Of a stretch of 11,258 nt of DNA, positions 1-6,844 are shown one piece after another. The position numbers were made by a program, and so were the translations under genes. Source of the stretch: CAZHJA01 sp964532865 (GTDB taxonomy: Bacteria; Patescibacteriota; Microgenomatia; UBA1406; GWC2-37-13); NCBI GenBank assembly GCA_964532865.1, contig CAZHJA010000027.1, positions 1 to 11,258 of the forward strand. The letters run 5' to 3'. Every line of letters starts with the position of its first letter. The stretch's first letter is position 1. The notes under the pieces were generated by a model. That model was not told where the DNA came from and ran no database searches. It worked only from the letters and a program-made list of their open reading frames with translations.

Positions 1-1331
1 CTGTTTTTAATAATTATACTTTCAATATATCCTCCTTTTAGAATTTTATCGCCATTAAGGTTTATTGGTTCTACAAATAGCTTATTAGCTTGTTGAGGAT
101 CATAGTTAATATTAATGTCAGAAACGGAACTTGCAAAGGTATTATTTTCAAAGTGTTTTTCAACTTTTAGACTATTTTTTGTATCATTAAATTCTGCTTG
201 TACAAAAAAATTATCTTTTGTATCTAATTTATCCGTAGGAAGACTAATTGCAAGTACTTCACTTGGAAAGAATCGTTTGATGCTTGTATTGTCAACAATT
301 TCTCTATTTTTATTTAGCAAATTTAGTTTTACATTTGTTTCAGGAGAATTTGCATTTCCTGGAGAATAAAAACATACATAAGCTCGTGATGAATTATTAA
401 TAGGAAATTCTGAAATACCAATATCATTCATATTTAACGCTCTTGTCATGTCTCCGCTTTTTAAAATTCTAAATTTAATTATGCTTTTTGTAGGAGAATT
501 AATTTCAGCTGTAAATACATATGCAGCTGATAAGTCTGCAGGAATAGTAAATTGAGATTTTAATACTTGGTCTTCTGGTGTTATAATAGTGCCTTGTACT
601 TTTTCAACCAAACTTTCAATATCAGCTTCAAAGTAATAATATTTAACATTTACCTGAAGATTTGTTTTTTGCGTTCTTGAGTCAATAATTGGAATTTCAA
701 TTGAATAATTTGAGTTATCTGTTATGTTCATAAATTCCCTGATGTCTTTTTTCTTTTCATTTACTGTTAAATTATTAATATCAAAATACACTTGGGCATC
801 CTTGTTGTTATCAATTATTAAATTAGTATATCCTGCAACATCTTCCTCGAGAAATGATCGTCCAGAGTAGTGAAATCCTTCTTTTGATAGAATAAAATGT
901 TGTAATATATATTCTCCATTTGGATAATTTGGATTAATAGGAATATCTACTTCTATATATTTAGTTTCTAGGGGCAGAAAATTAAGATTTTCTTTTAATT
1001 TAATTCTGTCAATAAGATAATGGCCGTTTTTTGCAAATGAAGCATTATCTTTATTTTTTCTTCGGATAAGAGAATATAGGATAATATCAGTTATTGGAAA
1101 CTTATTATTGTTTACAATAGTTCCTTTTAGTTTTATTGTTTTTTGTAAAACATAATTGTTTTTATCTGAAGTTAGATTTACTTTAACTTTTCCATAATCA
1201 TAGTATTTTGAGCACGCTTCAGTATCTGCAGATAAGTTTTGAGCATTTACTAAGCTTGGAGGTAGTATAAAGCTTGCAAGCAGTAGAAAAAATGAAATTA
1301 AGATTATGAAAATATTTACTTTATTTTGCAT
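1..1331 (-). CDS. Large secreted protein of unknown function (C-terminus beyond window)
   Basis: An open frame on the minus strand starts at ATG 1331-1329 and stays open to the window edge, giving 443 codons without a stop. The N-terminus is a clear Sec signal peptide: Lys4, a hydrophobic core at about residues 7-24, then a Val-Asn-Ala cleavage site before Gln31. The remainder is rich in Thr, Asn, Ile and Val in alternating patterns typical of beta-sandwich domains. Around residues 48-90 the pattern (KVNLTSDKNNYVLQKTIKLK) resembles CARDB- or Ig-like extracellular modules, but I cannot assign a family. I see no catalytic motif. It follows mltG by 29 bases on the same strand and is probably co-transcribed with it, which suggests a cell-surface role. 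The gap holds TATAGT at 1349-1344, which might be a weak extra promoter. A downstream membrane anchor cannot be judged because the C-terminus lies outside the window. Confidence 0.82.
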   Translation of the reverse strand, partial: MQNKVNIFIILISFFLLLASFILPPSLVNAQNLSADTEACSKYYDYGKVKVNLTSDKNNYVLQKTIKLKGTIVNNNKFPITDIILYSLIRRKNKDNASFAKNGHYLIDRIKLKENLNFLPLETKYIEVDIPINPNYPNGEYILQHFILSKEGFHYSGRSFLEEDVAGYTNLIIDNNKDAQVYFDINNLTVNEKKKDIREFMNITDNSNYSIEIPIIDSRTQKTNLQVNVKYYYFEADIESLVEKVQGTIITPEDQVLKSQFTIPADLSAAYVFTAEINSPTKSIIKFRILKSGDMTRALNMNDIGISEFPINNSSRAYVCFYSPGNANSPETNVKLNLLNKNREIVDNTSIKRFFPSEVLAISLPTDKLDTKDNFFVQAEFNDTKNSLKVEKHFENNTFASSVSDININYDPQQANKLFVEPINLNGDKILKGGYIESIIIKN

Positions 1332-1360
1332 ATATATTTAAATACTATACTATTTTGTTT

Positions 1361-2323
1361 TTATTGTAAATACTTTTTAATATTTTCATTATGTTCTTCT
1401 AAAGTTATGGCATAATGAAGTTTTCCATTCATATCTGAAACATAAAAAAGGTAAGGAGTATCTGTTGTTGCATTAACAACTGTGTTAATAGAGGCAAGCC
1501 CAGGACTGCATATTGGTCCAGGAGGCATTCCTGCATATTTTCGCGTATTATATTGTGAATCAGTATCAAGATCTTTCTGAGTTAGGTGTTGTTTCCACCA
1601 AGTTTTTTCTTTTGGTTGATATCCTAATGCATATTGAACTGTTGCATCTATTTCAAGCGGGAACCCTTTTTCAATTCTTTTTAAAAGTACGTTAGCAACT
1701 TTCTGTCTGTCATTATCGTATAAAGCTTCTCTTTCAATTAAAGAAGCAAGAATGATAACGTCTTTTTGAGTTAGGCCTAGTTTACTTGCTTTTTCTTTTA
1801 TTTCATCAGAATATTTAAGATTAAAAGTATTTGTAAGTATTGCCAATATATTTTCTGTTGTTGCTTCTCTTGGAATAAGGTAAGTGTCTGGGAATAAATA
1901 GCCCTCTTTTGCTGCTTTAGTAAATTCTATTGCAGGTATATCAAAATTTTTTGATACAATATCTGCTATTTCTTCTTTTCTTAGGCCTTCAATAATTGTT
2001 ACCCAGATATCTAAAGTTCCATGTGTTAAAGTTTCTGAAAGCTTATAAACATCCATTGACTGTGAAAGGCGAAAGTCTCCAGCTTGTATACTTTTTTCAA
2101 TTCCAAGCTGCTTTACAACGAGATAAAATACTAACTTGTTTCGTATAAGCTCTTCTTTTTCTAAATTCTTGGATATTTCATTTAAGCTATCTCCTTTTTT
2201 AATTACAAATATTTGAGTTTCTGAACTTTTTTTATTAACAGGAAGAGTTCCTTCTTTATAATAAAGATAGCCTCCAAAGCCTAAAATTCCCAGTGTTAAT
2301 AATAGTATTAATAGTTTTTTCAT
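1361..2323 (-). CDS. mltG: Endolytic murein transglycosylase MltG (YceG family)
   Basis: This 320-residue protein matches the MltG/YceG family, membrane-anchored lytic transglycosylases that cut nascent peptidoglycan strands and are thought to act as chain terminators. A single N-terminal membrane anchor spans about residues 3-21. A LysM-like subdomain follows at about 36-85 (FVIKKGDSLNEISKNL). The catalytic domain includes LFPDTYLIP (143-151), the signature SLIERE (194-199) and DATVQYALGY (226-235), and ends with YNTRKYAGMPPGPICSPG (258-275). One of the acidic pair E197/E199 should correspond to the catalytic glutamate (E218 in E. coli); by alignment I favour E197. Length is close to the usual 320-350 residues and all core motifs are present. 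The ATG at 2323 is the only plausible start. The 39-base gap from the phosphorylase has no clear Shine-Dalgarno sequence, though TATAAT occurs on this strand at 2352-2347 without a good -35. Confidence 0.95.
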   Translation of the reverse strand: MKKLLILLLTLGILGFGGYLYYKEGTLPVNKKSSETQIFVIKKGDSLNEISKNLEKEELIRNKLVFYLVVKQLGIEKSIQAGDFRLSQSMDVYKLSETLTHGTLDIWVTIIEGLRKEEIADIVSKNFDIPAIEFTKAAKEGYLFPDTYLIPREATTENILAILTNTFNLKYSDEIKEKASKLGLTQKDVIILASLIEREALYDNDRQKVANVLLKRIEKGFPLEIDATVQYALGYQPKEKTWWKQHLTQKDLDTDSQYNTRKYAGMPPGPICSPGLASINTVVNATTDTPYLFYVSDMNGKLHYAITLEEHNENIKKYLQ

Positions 2324-2362
2324 AAATATAATTGGATTAATAATTAATTATATACAATATTA

Positions 2363-3619
2363 TTATTCAATTTCATAAATTGGAAAATTACTAAATGTTA
2401 ATTGTGCTTCTTTAAGCCTATATTTATCAGATGAATGAAACATTGCAAATGGTTCTTTTTTGCTGATTTTTTCATCAAGCTTTTTTAATAAATATATACC
2501 AGCATATTTATCATCGGGAGCTCCTAATATTTTTGCTATAGAATTTAAATTATAATTATTAATTGATTTAATTTTTCCTTGATTTTGCATATGTACTTCA
2601 ATTTTGAATTTTGATGTTTTTAATGTATCAGATGAAATTTGATTATTGCCCTTTTGAGCTTTTATTATTTCTCTAAATTTTTGAAGAGCTTTTCCATCTT
2701 TTAGGATTTTTTCAGCTTCCTCTTGCCCATTTTTTTTTATTTTTTTGTCAGAAAAGCATATGTCAAGTAATTTGCCGGCAAGTCTTAGGGCTTTGGCTTC
2801 TAATTTAATTGGTCTATCTTTTTTTTGCTCCAAAACTGAAAGTGCATCTAATGCTTCAAGAGATGGTCCAATTCCATATCCAGCGGGTTCCAGCGTTTCA
2901 TTAACATCAGTAATAAGATGAATATTAAATTTTTTTGCAAGCATTTTAAATTTATTTTCAACTTTTTCTGCATCAGTAAAATGCTGAATTTTCATAGTTT
3001 TCCCAACCGGAATATCAAGTATAAGATGGGTTGCACCAACAGCAATTTTCTTTGCCATTATTGACATTATGATTTTATCAAATGATTCAAATTGTAATGG
3101 TTCTTCTACTTTAATAATTACATCATCTGCTGGTGCAATATTAAGCTTATTGTTCCATGAAATGCATCCTCCTACATTGTTTACAATTGTTAGTATTTCT
3201 TTTTTAGTAAAGTCAACCTCTGCGATAACTTCCATAACATCAGCAGTTCCAGCTGGCGTTGTTATTGCACGGGAAGATATTTTTGGAATTTTAAAACCTG
3301 CATATGCAATTATTGGAACTAGAATCATTGTGGTTCTTGTTCCTGCGACTCCTCCTGTTGAATGTTTATCTGCAACTATCCCTTTAAAACTAAGTTTTTC
3401 TCCAGTTTCTACCATTGCTTTTGTAAAATTATAAAGTTCCTCATGCGTATATCCTTCTTTAAAAGATGATGCAACAAAGTATGTAATTAAGATATCACTT
3501 AATCTTTTATTGGCAATTTCATCCATAAGCAAATATATTTCTTTATAGGTAATTTTTTTACCTAATAATTTTTTTTGAATAATTTTAGCTGCTTCGATTT
3601 GATGGAATTTTTTATTCAT
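2363..3619 (-). CDS. Archaeal-type AMP phosphorylase / type 2 thymidine phosphorylase
   Basis: This 418-residue protein belongs to the nucleoside phosphorylase II (DeoA/glycosyltransferase family 3) superfamily. Its motifs are those of the archaeal AMP phosphorylase/'thymidine phosphorylase type 2' branch. The phosphate-binding loop reads KHSTGGVAGTRTTM (85-98), where classical DeoA has a GDKTS-type loop. The next block is SSRAITTPAGTADVMEV (115-131), followed by LNIAPADDVIIKVEEPL (159-175) and AGYGIGPSLEALDALSVL (246-263). AMP phosphorylase converts AMP and phosphate to ribose-1,5-bisphosphate and adenine, the entry to the RuBisCO form III AMP salvage pathway; thymidine phosphorolysis is the alternative. 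Archaeal members are about 500 residues with an extra N-terminal domain of about 80, which is absent here. I chose ATG 3619 (8-base overlap with the murJ stop) over the in-frame TTG at 3637. Neither has a Shine-Dalgarno sequence, so translation is probably coupled to murJ. Family is confident, substrate is not. Confidence 0.88.
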   Translation of the reverse strand: MNKKFHQIEAAKIIQKKLLGKKITYKEIYLLMDEIANKRLSDILITYFVASSFKEGYTHEELYNFTKAMVETGEKLSFKGIVADKHSTGGVAGTRTTMILVPIIAYAGFKIPKISSRAITTPAGTADVMEVIAEVDFTKKEILTIVNNVGGCISWNNKLNIAPADDVIIKVEEPLQFESFDKIIMSIMAKKIAVGATHLILDIPVGKTMKIQHFTDAEKVENKFKMLAKKFNIHLITDVNETLEPAGYGIGPSLEALDALSVLEQKKDRPIKLEAKALRLAGKLLDICFSDKKIKKNGQEEAEKILKDGKALQKFREIIKAQKGNNQISSDTLKTSKFKIEVHMQNQGKIKSINNYNLNSIAKILGAPDDKYAGIYLLKKLDEKISKKEPFAMFHSSDKYRLKEAQLTFSNFPIYEIE

Positions 3620-5240
3620 ATACTGTTTGTAATTCAATAATTTTCTTTTTGTATTCTTTAGCCTTAATAATTAATTTTGAAACAAGATAAATTTCTTTGG
3701 TATTTATGAGCCATGCTATAAATAAATATAGTAATAAGTATATTATACCTACGGTTGTTAATAAGAAAAACACCTGTATAGTTCTTGTTGTGTCAAAAAC
3801 AAGTCCATCTAAAAATTTTAAAAGATAATAGCTGAATATCGATGAAATTAAAGATGCGAATAAAATTTTAGATGTTTCAAGAAAAATAATTTTCAGATTA
3901 AGACCTTTTATTCTTTTAAAAAGAAGTATAAAAAGAAGTATTACATTAATAGTCATTGATATTGAAAAAGATATTGCAAGAGACCACACTGGAAGTTTTA
4001 AAAATACAATAAATACTATACTTAAGATTGCATTTAGTGAAACTGAGATAATGCTAAGTATAAATGGAGTTTTAGTATCTAAGAACGCATAAAAACATCG
4101 TGTAAGAAAGTAATAGACGCTATGAAAGGGCAGGGATAAAGCAAAGAAAGACAATGTAATAGCAGTAAGAACCGTAGAGTTCCAATCAAATTTTACTCCA
4201 CCAAAGAACAACCTTATAAGAGGAGTTCTTGCAAAAACAAAAAACAACATAATAGGAATAGTAAGGAAAAATATGTTCATAATAGAATCAACTACTACTT
4301 TTTTAAATTCATCAATTTTATTGTTTTGATACATTTCTGAAAGATATGGAAAAGAAGCTTGTCCAAGTGCTATTCCAATAACAGAAACAGGAAGCAATTG
4401 AAAACGTTGTGCAAGATATAATATTGTATATGAACCTGGTTCAAGAAGCGTAGCTAATGCAAGATCAATTGTTGCATCTATTTGAGCTGTAAGAACAGTT
4501 AGTATTCTTGGTATTGTAGTTTTTACAAACTCAATTAATCCCCTTGTTTTTTTTAAAATAAAACAATATTTAAAATCAAATTTAAAAAGAAGAGGAAATT
4601 GAATAAGAAGAAATAAAACAGCTCCTAACACAACTCCAATAACAGGTGCTAATAAATTCAAATTAGGTGCCAGAATTATTGTTGCAACAATAATTCCAAG
4701 ATTATAAAAAACTGGAGCAAGTGCAGCTAAAAAAAATGTTTTATTTGCTTGTCCTATTCCAGTTAGAATATTTCCAAATACCAAAAATGGAAGCTGGCCA
4801 ATAAGCAGGTATCTAGAATACCTAGAAATTAAGCGGATTTTTTCAATATCATATCCTGGAGTTATTAAAGCCATAATTTTGTTCATAAAGACAAAAAGGA
4901 TTATAAGAAAGATAAAGAGAACAACAAAAACTAGGTTTATTATTGAAGATATATTTGTAGAAAGCTTTTCTTTATCATTTTTGTATTTTATATATATAGG
5001 GATAAATGATGAAATAAGTGCTCCTGTTATTAGAATCTCAAAAACAAGATCTGGAATACGAAATGAGGCATAAAAAACATCAAGCGTATCTGTAGTAAAG
5101 TATCCAGCAAGTATTCTATAGCGCAGGAATCCAAAAAGGCGTGCAATAACAATCATAAATGCAAGTATTAAGGCGCTTGAAAATATACTTTTTTGCTGGG
5201 AAAAGACAAATTGTTTAGTTTTATTAAATATTTTATTCAT
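3612..5240 (-). CDS. murJ: Lipid II flippase MurJ (MviN, MOP superfamily)
   Basis: This 542-residue, strongly hydrophobic protein with about 14 predicted membrane segments matches MurJ/MviN, which flips undecaprenyl-linked lipid II across the cytoplasmic membrane. The N-terminal signature IARLFGFLRYRILAGYF (32-48) aligns with the E. coli SRVLGFARD region, so R34 and R40 correspond to R18 and R24. D54 aligns with D39. YLAQRFQLLPVSVIGIALGQ (275-294) places R279 at E. coli R270, and RCFYAFLDTKTPF (381-393) is the usual later MviN motif. In the second helix, the positions of E. coli R52 and E57 appear to be Phe67 and Thr72. The tail (520-542) is Lys-rich and cytoplasmic. The ATG at 5240 is preceded by AGAGGA, but only about one base away, closer than usual. 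It is transcribed divergently from mraZ across a 43-base gap and overlaps the phosphorylase start. Confidence 0.95.
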   Translation of the reverse strand: MNKIFNKTKQFVFSQQKSIFSSALILAFMIVIARLFGFLRYRILAGYFTTDTLDVFYASFRIPDLVFEILITGALISSFIPIYIKYKNDKEKLSTNISSIINLVFVVLFIFLIILFVFMNKIMALITPGYDIEKIRLISRYSRYLLIGQLPFLVFGNILTGIGQANKTFFLAALAPVFYNLGIIVATIILAPNLNLLAPVIGVVLGAVLFLLIQFPLLFKFDFKYCFILKKTRGLIEFVKTTIPRILTVLTAQIDATIDLALATLLEPGSYTILYLAQRFQLLPVSVIGIALGQASFPYLSEMYQNNKIDEFKKVVVDSIMNIFFLTIPIMLFFVFARTPLIRLFFGGVKFDWNSTVLTAITLSFFALSLPFHSVYYFLTRCFYAFLDTKTPFILSIISVSLNAILSIVFIVFLKLPVWSLAISFSISMTINVILLFILLFKRIKGLNLKIIFLETSKILFASLISSIFSYYLLKFLDGLVFDTTRTIQVFFLLTTVGIIYLLLYLFIAWLINTKEIYLVSKLIIKAKEYKKKIIELQTVYE

Positions 5241-5246
5241 TTCCTC

Positions 5247-5275
5247 TTGACACCTGGTAAATTATGGTGTTTAAT
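5247..5275 (+). promoter_or_regulatory. Predicted sigma-70-type promoter of mraZ (dcw operon)
   Basis: A perfect -35 hexamer TTGACA lies at 5247-5252. After exactly 17 bases comes TTTAAT at 5270-5275, five of six matches to TATAAT. The expected start point, six to nine bases beyond the -10, falls at about 5282-5284, which is at or within two bases of the mraZ ATG at 5284. The transcript would then be leaderless or nearly so. The whole element is overlaid by the 10-base TGGT repeats. Predicted from sequence only. Confidence 0.8.
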
Positions 5276-5298
5276 GGTTGTATATGGTTTTTTATGGT
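5255..5298 (+). promoter_or_regulatory. MraZ operator: five TGGT direct repeats, 10-base period
   Basis: TGGT occurs at 5255, 5265, 5275, 5285 and 5295, always exactly ten bases apart (one helical turn), with AT-rich, non-conserved spacers. The array begins just inside the -35/-10 spacer, crosses the -10 and predicted start point, and ends within the sixth codon of mraZ. No copy continues the phase at 5245 or 5305. Known MraZ operators are short direct repeats at about 10-base spacing upstream of mraZ (TGGGN repeats in E. coli), so this is best read as the MraZ binding site. The copy at 5285 uses the TG of the mraZ start codon itself. Confidence 0.8.
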
Positions 5299-5679
5299 GA
5301 ATATTCTGTTTCATTTACTGCACCTGGCAGAATAATATTGCCAAAAAAACTTAGAGAACTTTTAAAAGGCAACACTTTTATTCTATCAAAAGGTTTTGAT
5401 TTTTGTTTAGCAGGTTATGATAAAGAAGATTGGGAACAAAAAGCAAAGACTTTACTTGATGTTTCACTTTTAGAAAGGGAAAATCTTGAAAAAAGACGCT
5501 TTTTATTTTCATCAGCGGTTTATTTGGATATTGATGATCAAGGAAGATTTGTTATGCCCAGAAATCTTATGATTCATGCCGGATTTAAAAATAAAGTTCT
5601 AATTATTGGGGTAGGTGACCATTTTGAAATATGGAAGCAAGAAAAATGGGAGAAATACAATAAAGAGTTCAAAAGCTAA
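5284..5679 (+). CDS. mraZ: Transcriptional regulator MraZ
   Basis: MraZ is an AbrB-fold, ring-forming DNA-binding protein that regulates the dcw operon from repeats in its own promoter. With the ATG at 5284 the product is 131 residues, close to the family norm, and starts MVFYGEYSVSF, matching the usual M-F-x-G-x-Y-type opening. Two swapped-hairpin DNA-binding motifs are visible: TAPGRIILPKKLRE (12-25) and DDQGRFVMPRNL (84-95). The second keeps the family's DxxxR (D84, R88), whereas the first has Thr12 where Asp is usual, retaining R16. A TTG at 5278 would add two residues but is unlikely. ATG 5274 is out of frame and reaches a stop after eight codons. No Shine-Dalgarno sequence precedes the ATG, and the predicted transcript starts at about the initiation codon. 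The rsmH start follows one base after the stop. Confidence 0.95.
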   Translation: MVFYGEYSVSFTAPGRIILPKKLRELLKGNTFILSKGFDFCLAGYDKEDWEQKAKTLLDVSLLERENLEKRRFLFSSAVYLDIDDQGRFVMPRNLMIHAGFKNKVLIIGVGDHFEIWKQEKWEKYNKEFKS

Positions 5680-5680
5680 T

Positions 5681-6523
5681 ATGAGACATACCCCAGTTCT
5701 TTTAAAAGAAGTCATTGACAATTTGAATATTAAGCCAAACGGCCTATATATTGATGCAACTGTCGGAGAAGGAGGACATGGACAAGAGATATTAAAAAAA
5801 CAAGGAAGATTATTAGGCATTGATAGGGATGAGAGGCAAATAGAAGGATTAAAGCAAAAAGAAATATTCAAAAATGCATTTTTATTTAATGATAATTTTG
5901 CAAATATTGAAGATATTGCAAAGAAAAATAAATATTATCCAGTTGATGGAATAATATTTGACCTTGGTTTGTCAATGAGACAGATTCAAAAATCGAAAAA
6001 AGGCTTTTCATACAAAAATGAAGATGAGTATTTAGATATGCGATTAAGTAACAATATTATTAAAACAGCAAGTTCAATTATTAATAGTTTAAAAGCAAGT
6101 GAATTATATGAAATTTTTACAAAGTATTCTGAGGAAATCAATTCTAGGGCAATTGCTAAAGGTATTGTTAACGCCCGCTCTTTAAAAAAAATTGAAAAAG
6201 TAGGTGATTTATTAAGAATTATTGATAAAACAATAAAAAGAAAAGATAAACAAGTTTATGCACGAATTTTTCAAGCTTTACGAATTGCAGTAAATAATGA
6301 GTTTGAAAATTTAAAAAAAGCATTAAAGGGAGCAAGGAATATTATAAATAGTAATGGAAGGATAATTGTAATATCTTTTCATTCGCTAGAAGATAGAATT
6401 GTAAAACGGTTTGCTAAAGAAAATGGTTTAAAATTATTAACAAAAAAACCAATTGTTGGAAAAAAGAACATAAAACATGAAAGATCAGCAAAATTAAGAA
6501 TTATTTTTAAAAATAATATATGA
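5681..6523 (+). CDS. rsmH: 16S rRNA (cytosine(1402)-N(4))-methyltransferase RsmH (MraW)
   Basis: RsmH methylates N4 of C1402 in the decoding centre of 16S rRNA using S-adenosylmethionine, and is the usual partner of mraZ. This copy has 280 residues, somewhat shorter than the 310 or so of E. coli. It opens with MRHTPVLLKEVID, the family hallmark. The SAM-binding loop is DATVGEGGHG (25-34), followed by GIDRD (46-50) and FDLGLS (93-98). GFSYKNEDEYLDMR (108-121), ARIFQALRIAVN (194-205) and SFHSLEDR (232-239) complete the expected set. An upstream in-frame ATG at 5615 lies inside mraZ and would add 22 residues unlike any RsmH start, so I chose ATG 5681, one base after the mraZ stop. No convincing Shine-Dalgarno sequence is seen, so translational coupling is likely. 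The TGA stop overlaps the next ATG by four bases. Confidence 0.96.
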   Translation: MRHTPVLLKEVIDNLNIKPNGLYIDATVGEGGHGQEILKKQGRLLGIDRDERQIEGLKQKEIFKNAFLFNDNFANIEDIAKKNKYYPVDGIIFDLGLSMRQIQKSKKGFSYKNEDEYLDMRLSNNIIKTASSIINSLKASELYEIFTKYSEEINSRAIAKGIVNARSLKKIEKVGDLLRIIDKTIKRKDKQVYARIFQALRIAVNNEFENLKKALKGARNIINSNGRIIVISFHSLEDRIVKRFAKENGLKLLTKKPIVGKKNIKHERSAKLRIIFKNNI

Positions 6524-6786
6524 AAAAATACATAATATATACAGTACTTTTTGCAATTATTGTTTCAAATATCTATATATTTGTTTCTGGAATTAATTTA
6601 AGTAATGAGATTTCAAAATATGAAAAAGATATTATGATTTTACACAAAGAAAATATTGAACTGGAGAAAATCTCAACAGGCGATGTTTCTTTTCAAAAAG
6701 CTGCTTCTTTAGCTGCAGAATTAGACTTTACAAAAAAAGCTATACCAATATATTTAAACAATCTTGCTGTTGCACTTAATAAATAG
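6520..6786 (+). CDS. ftsL: FtsL-like small bitopic divisome protein
   Basis: This 88-residue protein has a short cytoplasmic tail (MKKY), one membrane segment at about residues 5-23, and an extracytoplasmic helix rich in Glu, Lys, Ile and Leu at about 26-55 that could form a coiled coil. The C-terminus contains ASLAAELDFTKKAIPIYLNN (62-81), like the A-x-x-LG(M) ending of FtsL/FtsB proteins. Sequence identity in this family is low, so the call rests mainly on size, topology and position between rsmH and ftsI, where ftsL normally sits. FtsL joins FtsB and FtsQ to activate FtsWI septal synthesis. The start overlaps the rsmH stop as ATGA, a classic coupling arrangement. I could not separate FtsL from FtsB by sequence alone; position favours FtsL. 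Confidence 0.78.
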   Translation: MKKYIIYTVLFAIIVSNIYIFVSGINLSNEISKYEKDIMILHKENIELEKISTGDVSFQKAASLAAELDFTKKAIPIYLNNLAVALNK

Positions 6787-6802
6787 TAGATAATAAATAG
6801 TA
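6778..6802 (+). repeat. Short tandem duplication spanning the ftsL stop codon
   Basis: The 11-base word AATAAATAGTA occurs at 6778-6788 and again at 6792-6802 (period 14), the first copy containing the ftsL TAG. It looks like a small local duplication in an AT-rich spacer; no function is implied. Confidence 0.5.
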
Positions 6803-6829
6803 AATAAAAAATAATATTTGTTTTGAATT

Positions 6830-6838
6830 TGCTATTCT
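6830..6838 (+). promoter_or_regulatory. Possible extended -10 promoter for ftsI
   Basis: The 58-base gap between the ftsL-like gene and ftsI ends with TGCTATTCT at 6830-6838, an extended -10 (TGn plus TATTCT, four of six matches to consensus). No acceptable -35 is found at normal spacing. The predicted start point, about 6844-6845, coincides with the ftsI ATG, so this message would be leaderless. No Shine-Dalgarno sequence lies upstream of that ATG, which fits the idea without proving it. Confidence 0.4.
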
Positions 6839-6844
6839 TTCATT

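Noticed and set aside
115..369. 84-codon open frame on the plus strand
   Set aside because: It lies wholly antisense to the secreted protein frame, which has a signal peptide and 443 uninterrupted codons; no ribosome site or family resemblance.
3069..3434. 121-codon plus-strand frame inside the phosphorylase gene
   Set aside because: Antisense shadow of a conserved coding region; the composition follows the complementary codons.
3620..3637. TTG start for the phosphorylase, six residues longer
   Set aside because: The ATG at 3619 gives the normal overlap with the murJ stop and no feature supports the TTG.
5615..5680. Upstream ATG extending rsmH by 22 residues into mraZ
   Set aside because: The family starts at the M-x-H-T-P-V-L-L motif, which fits ATG 5681; the extra residues are Lys-rich and antagonise no known domain, simply reading mraZ out of frame.
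5599..5871. 90-codon minus-strand frame across the mraZ/rsmH junction
   Set aside because: Overlaps two well-supported genes in antisense; Cys- and Pro-rich shadow with no recognisable domain.
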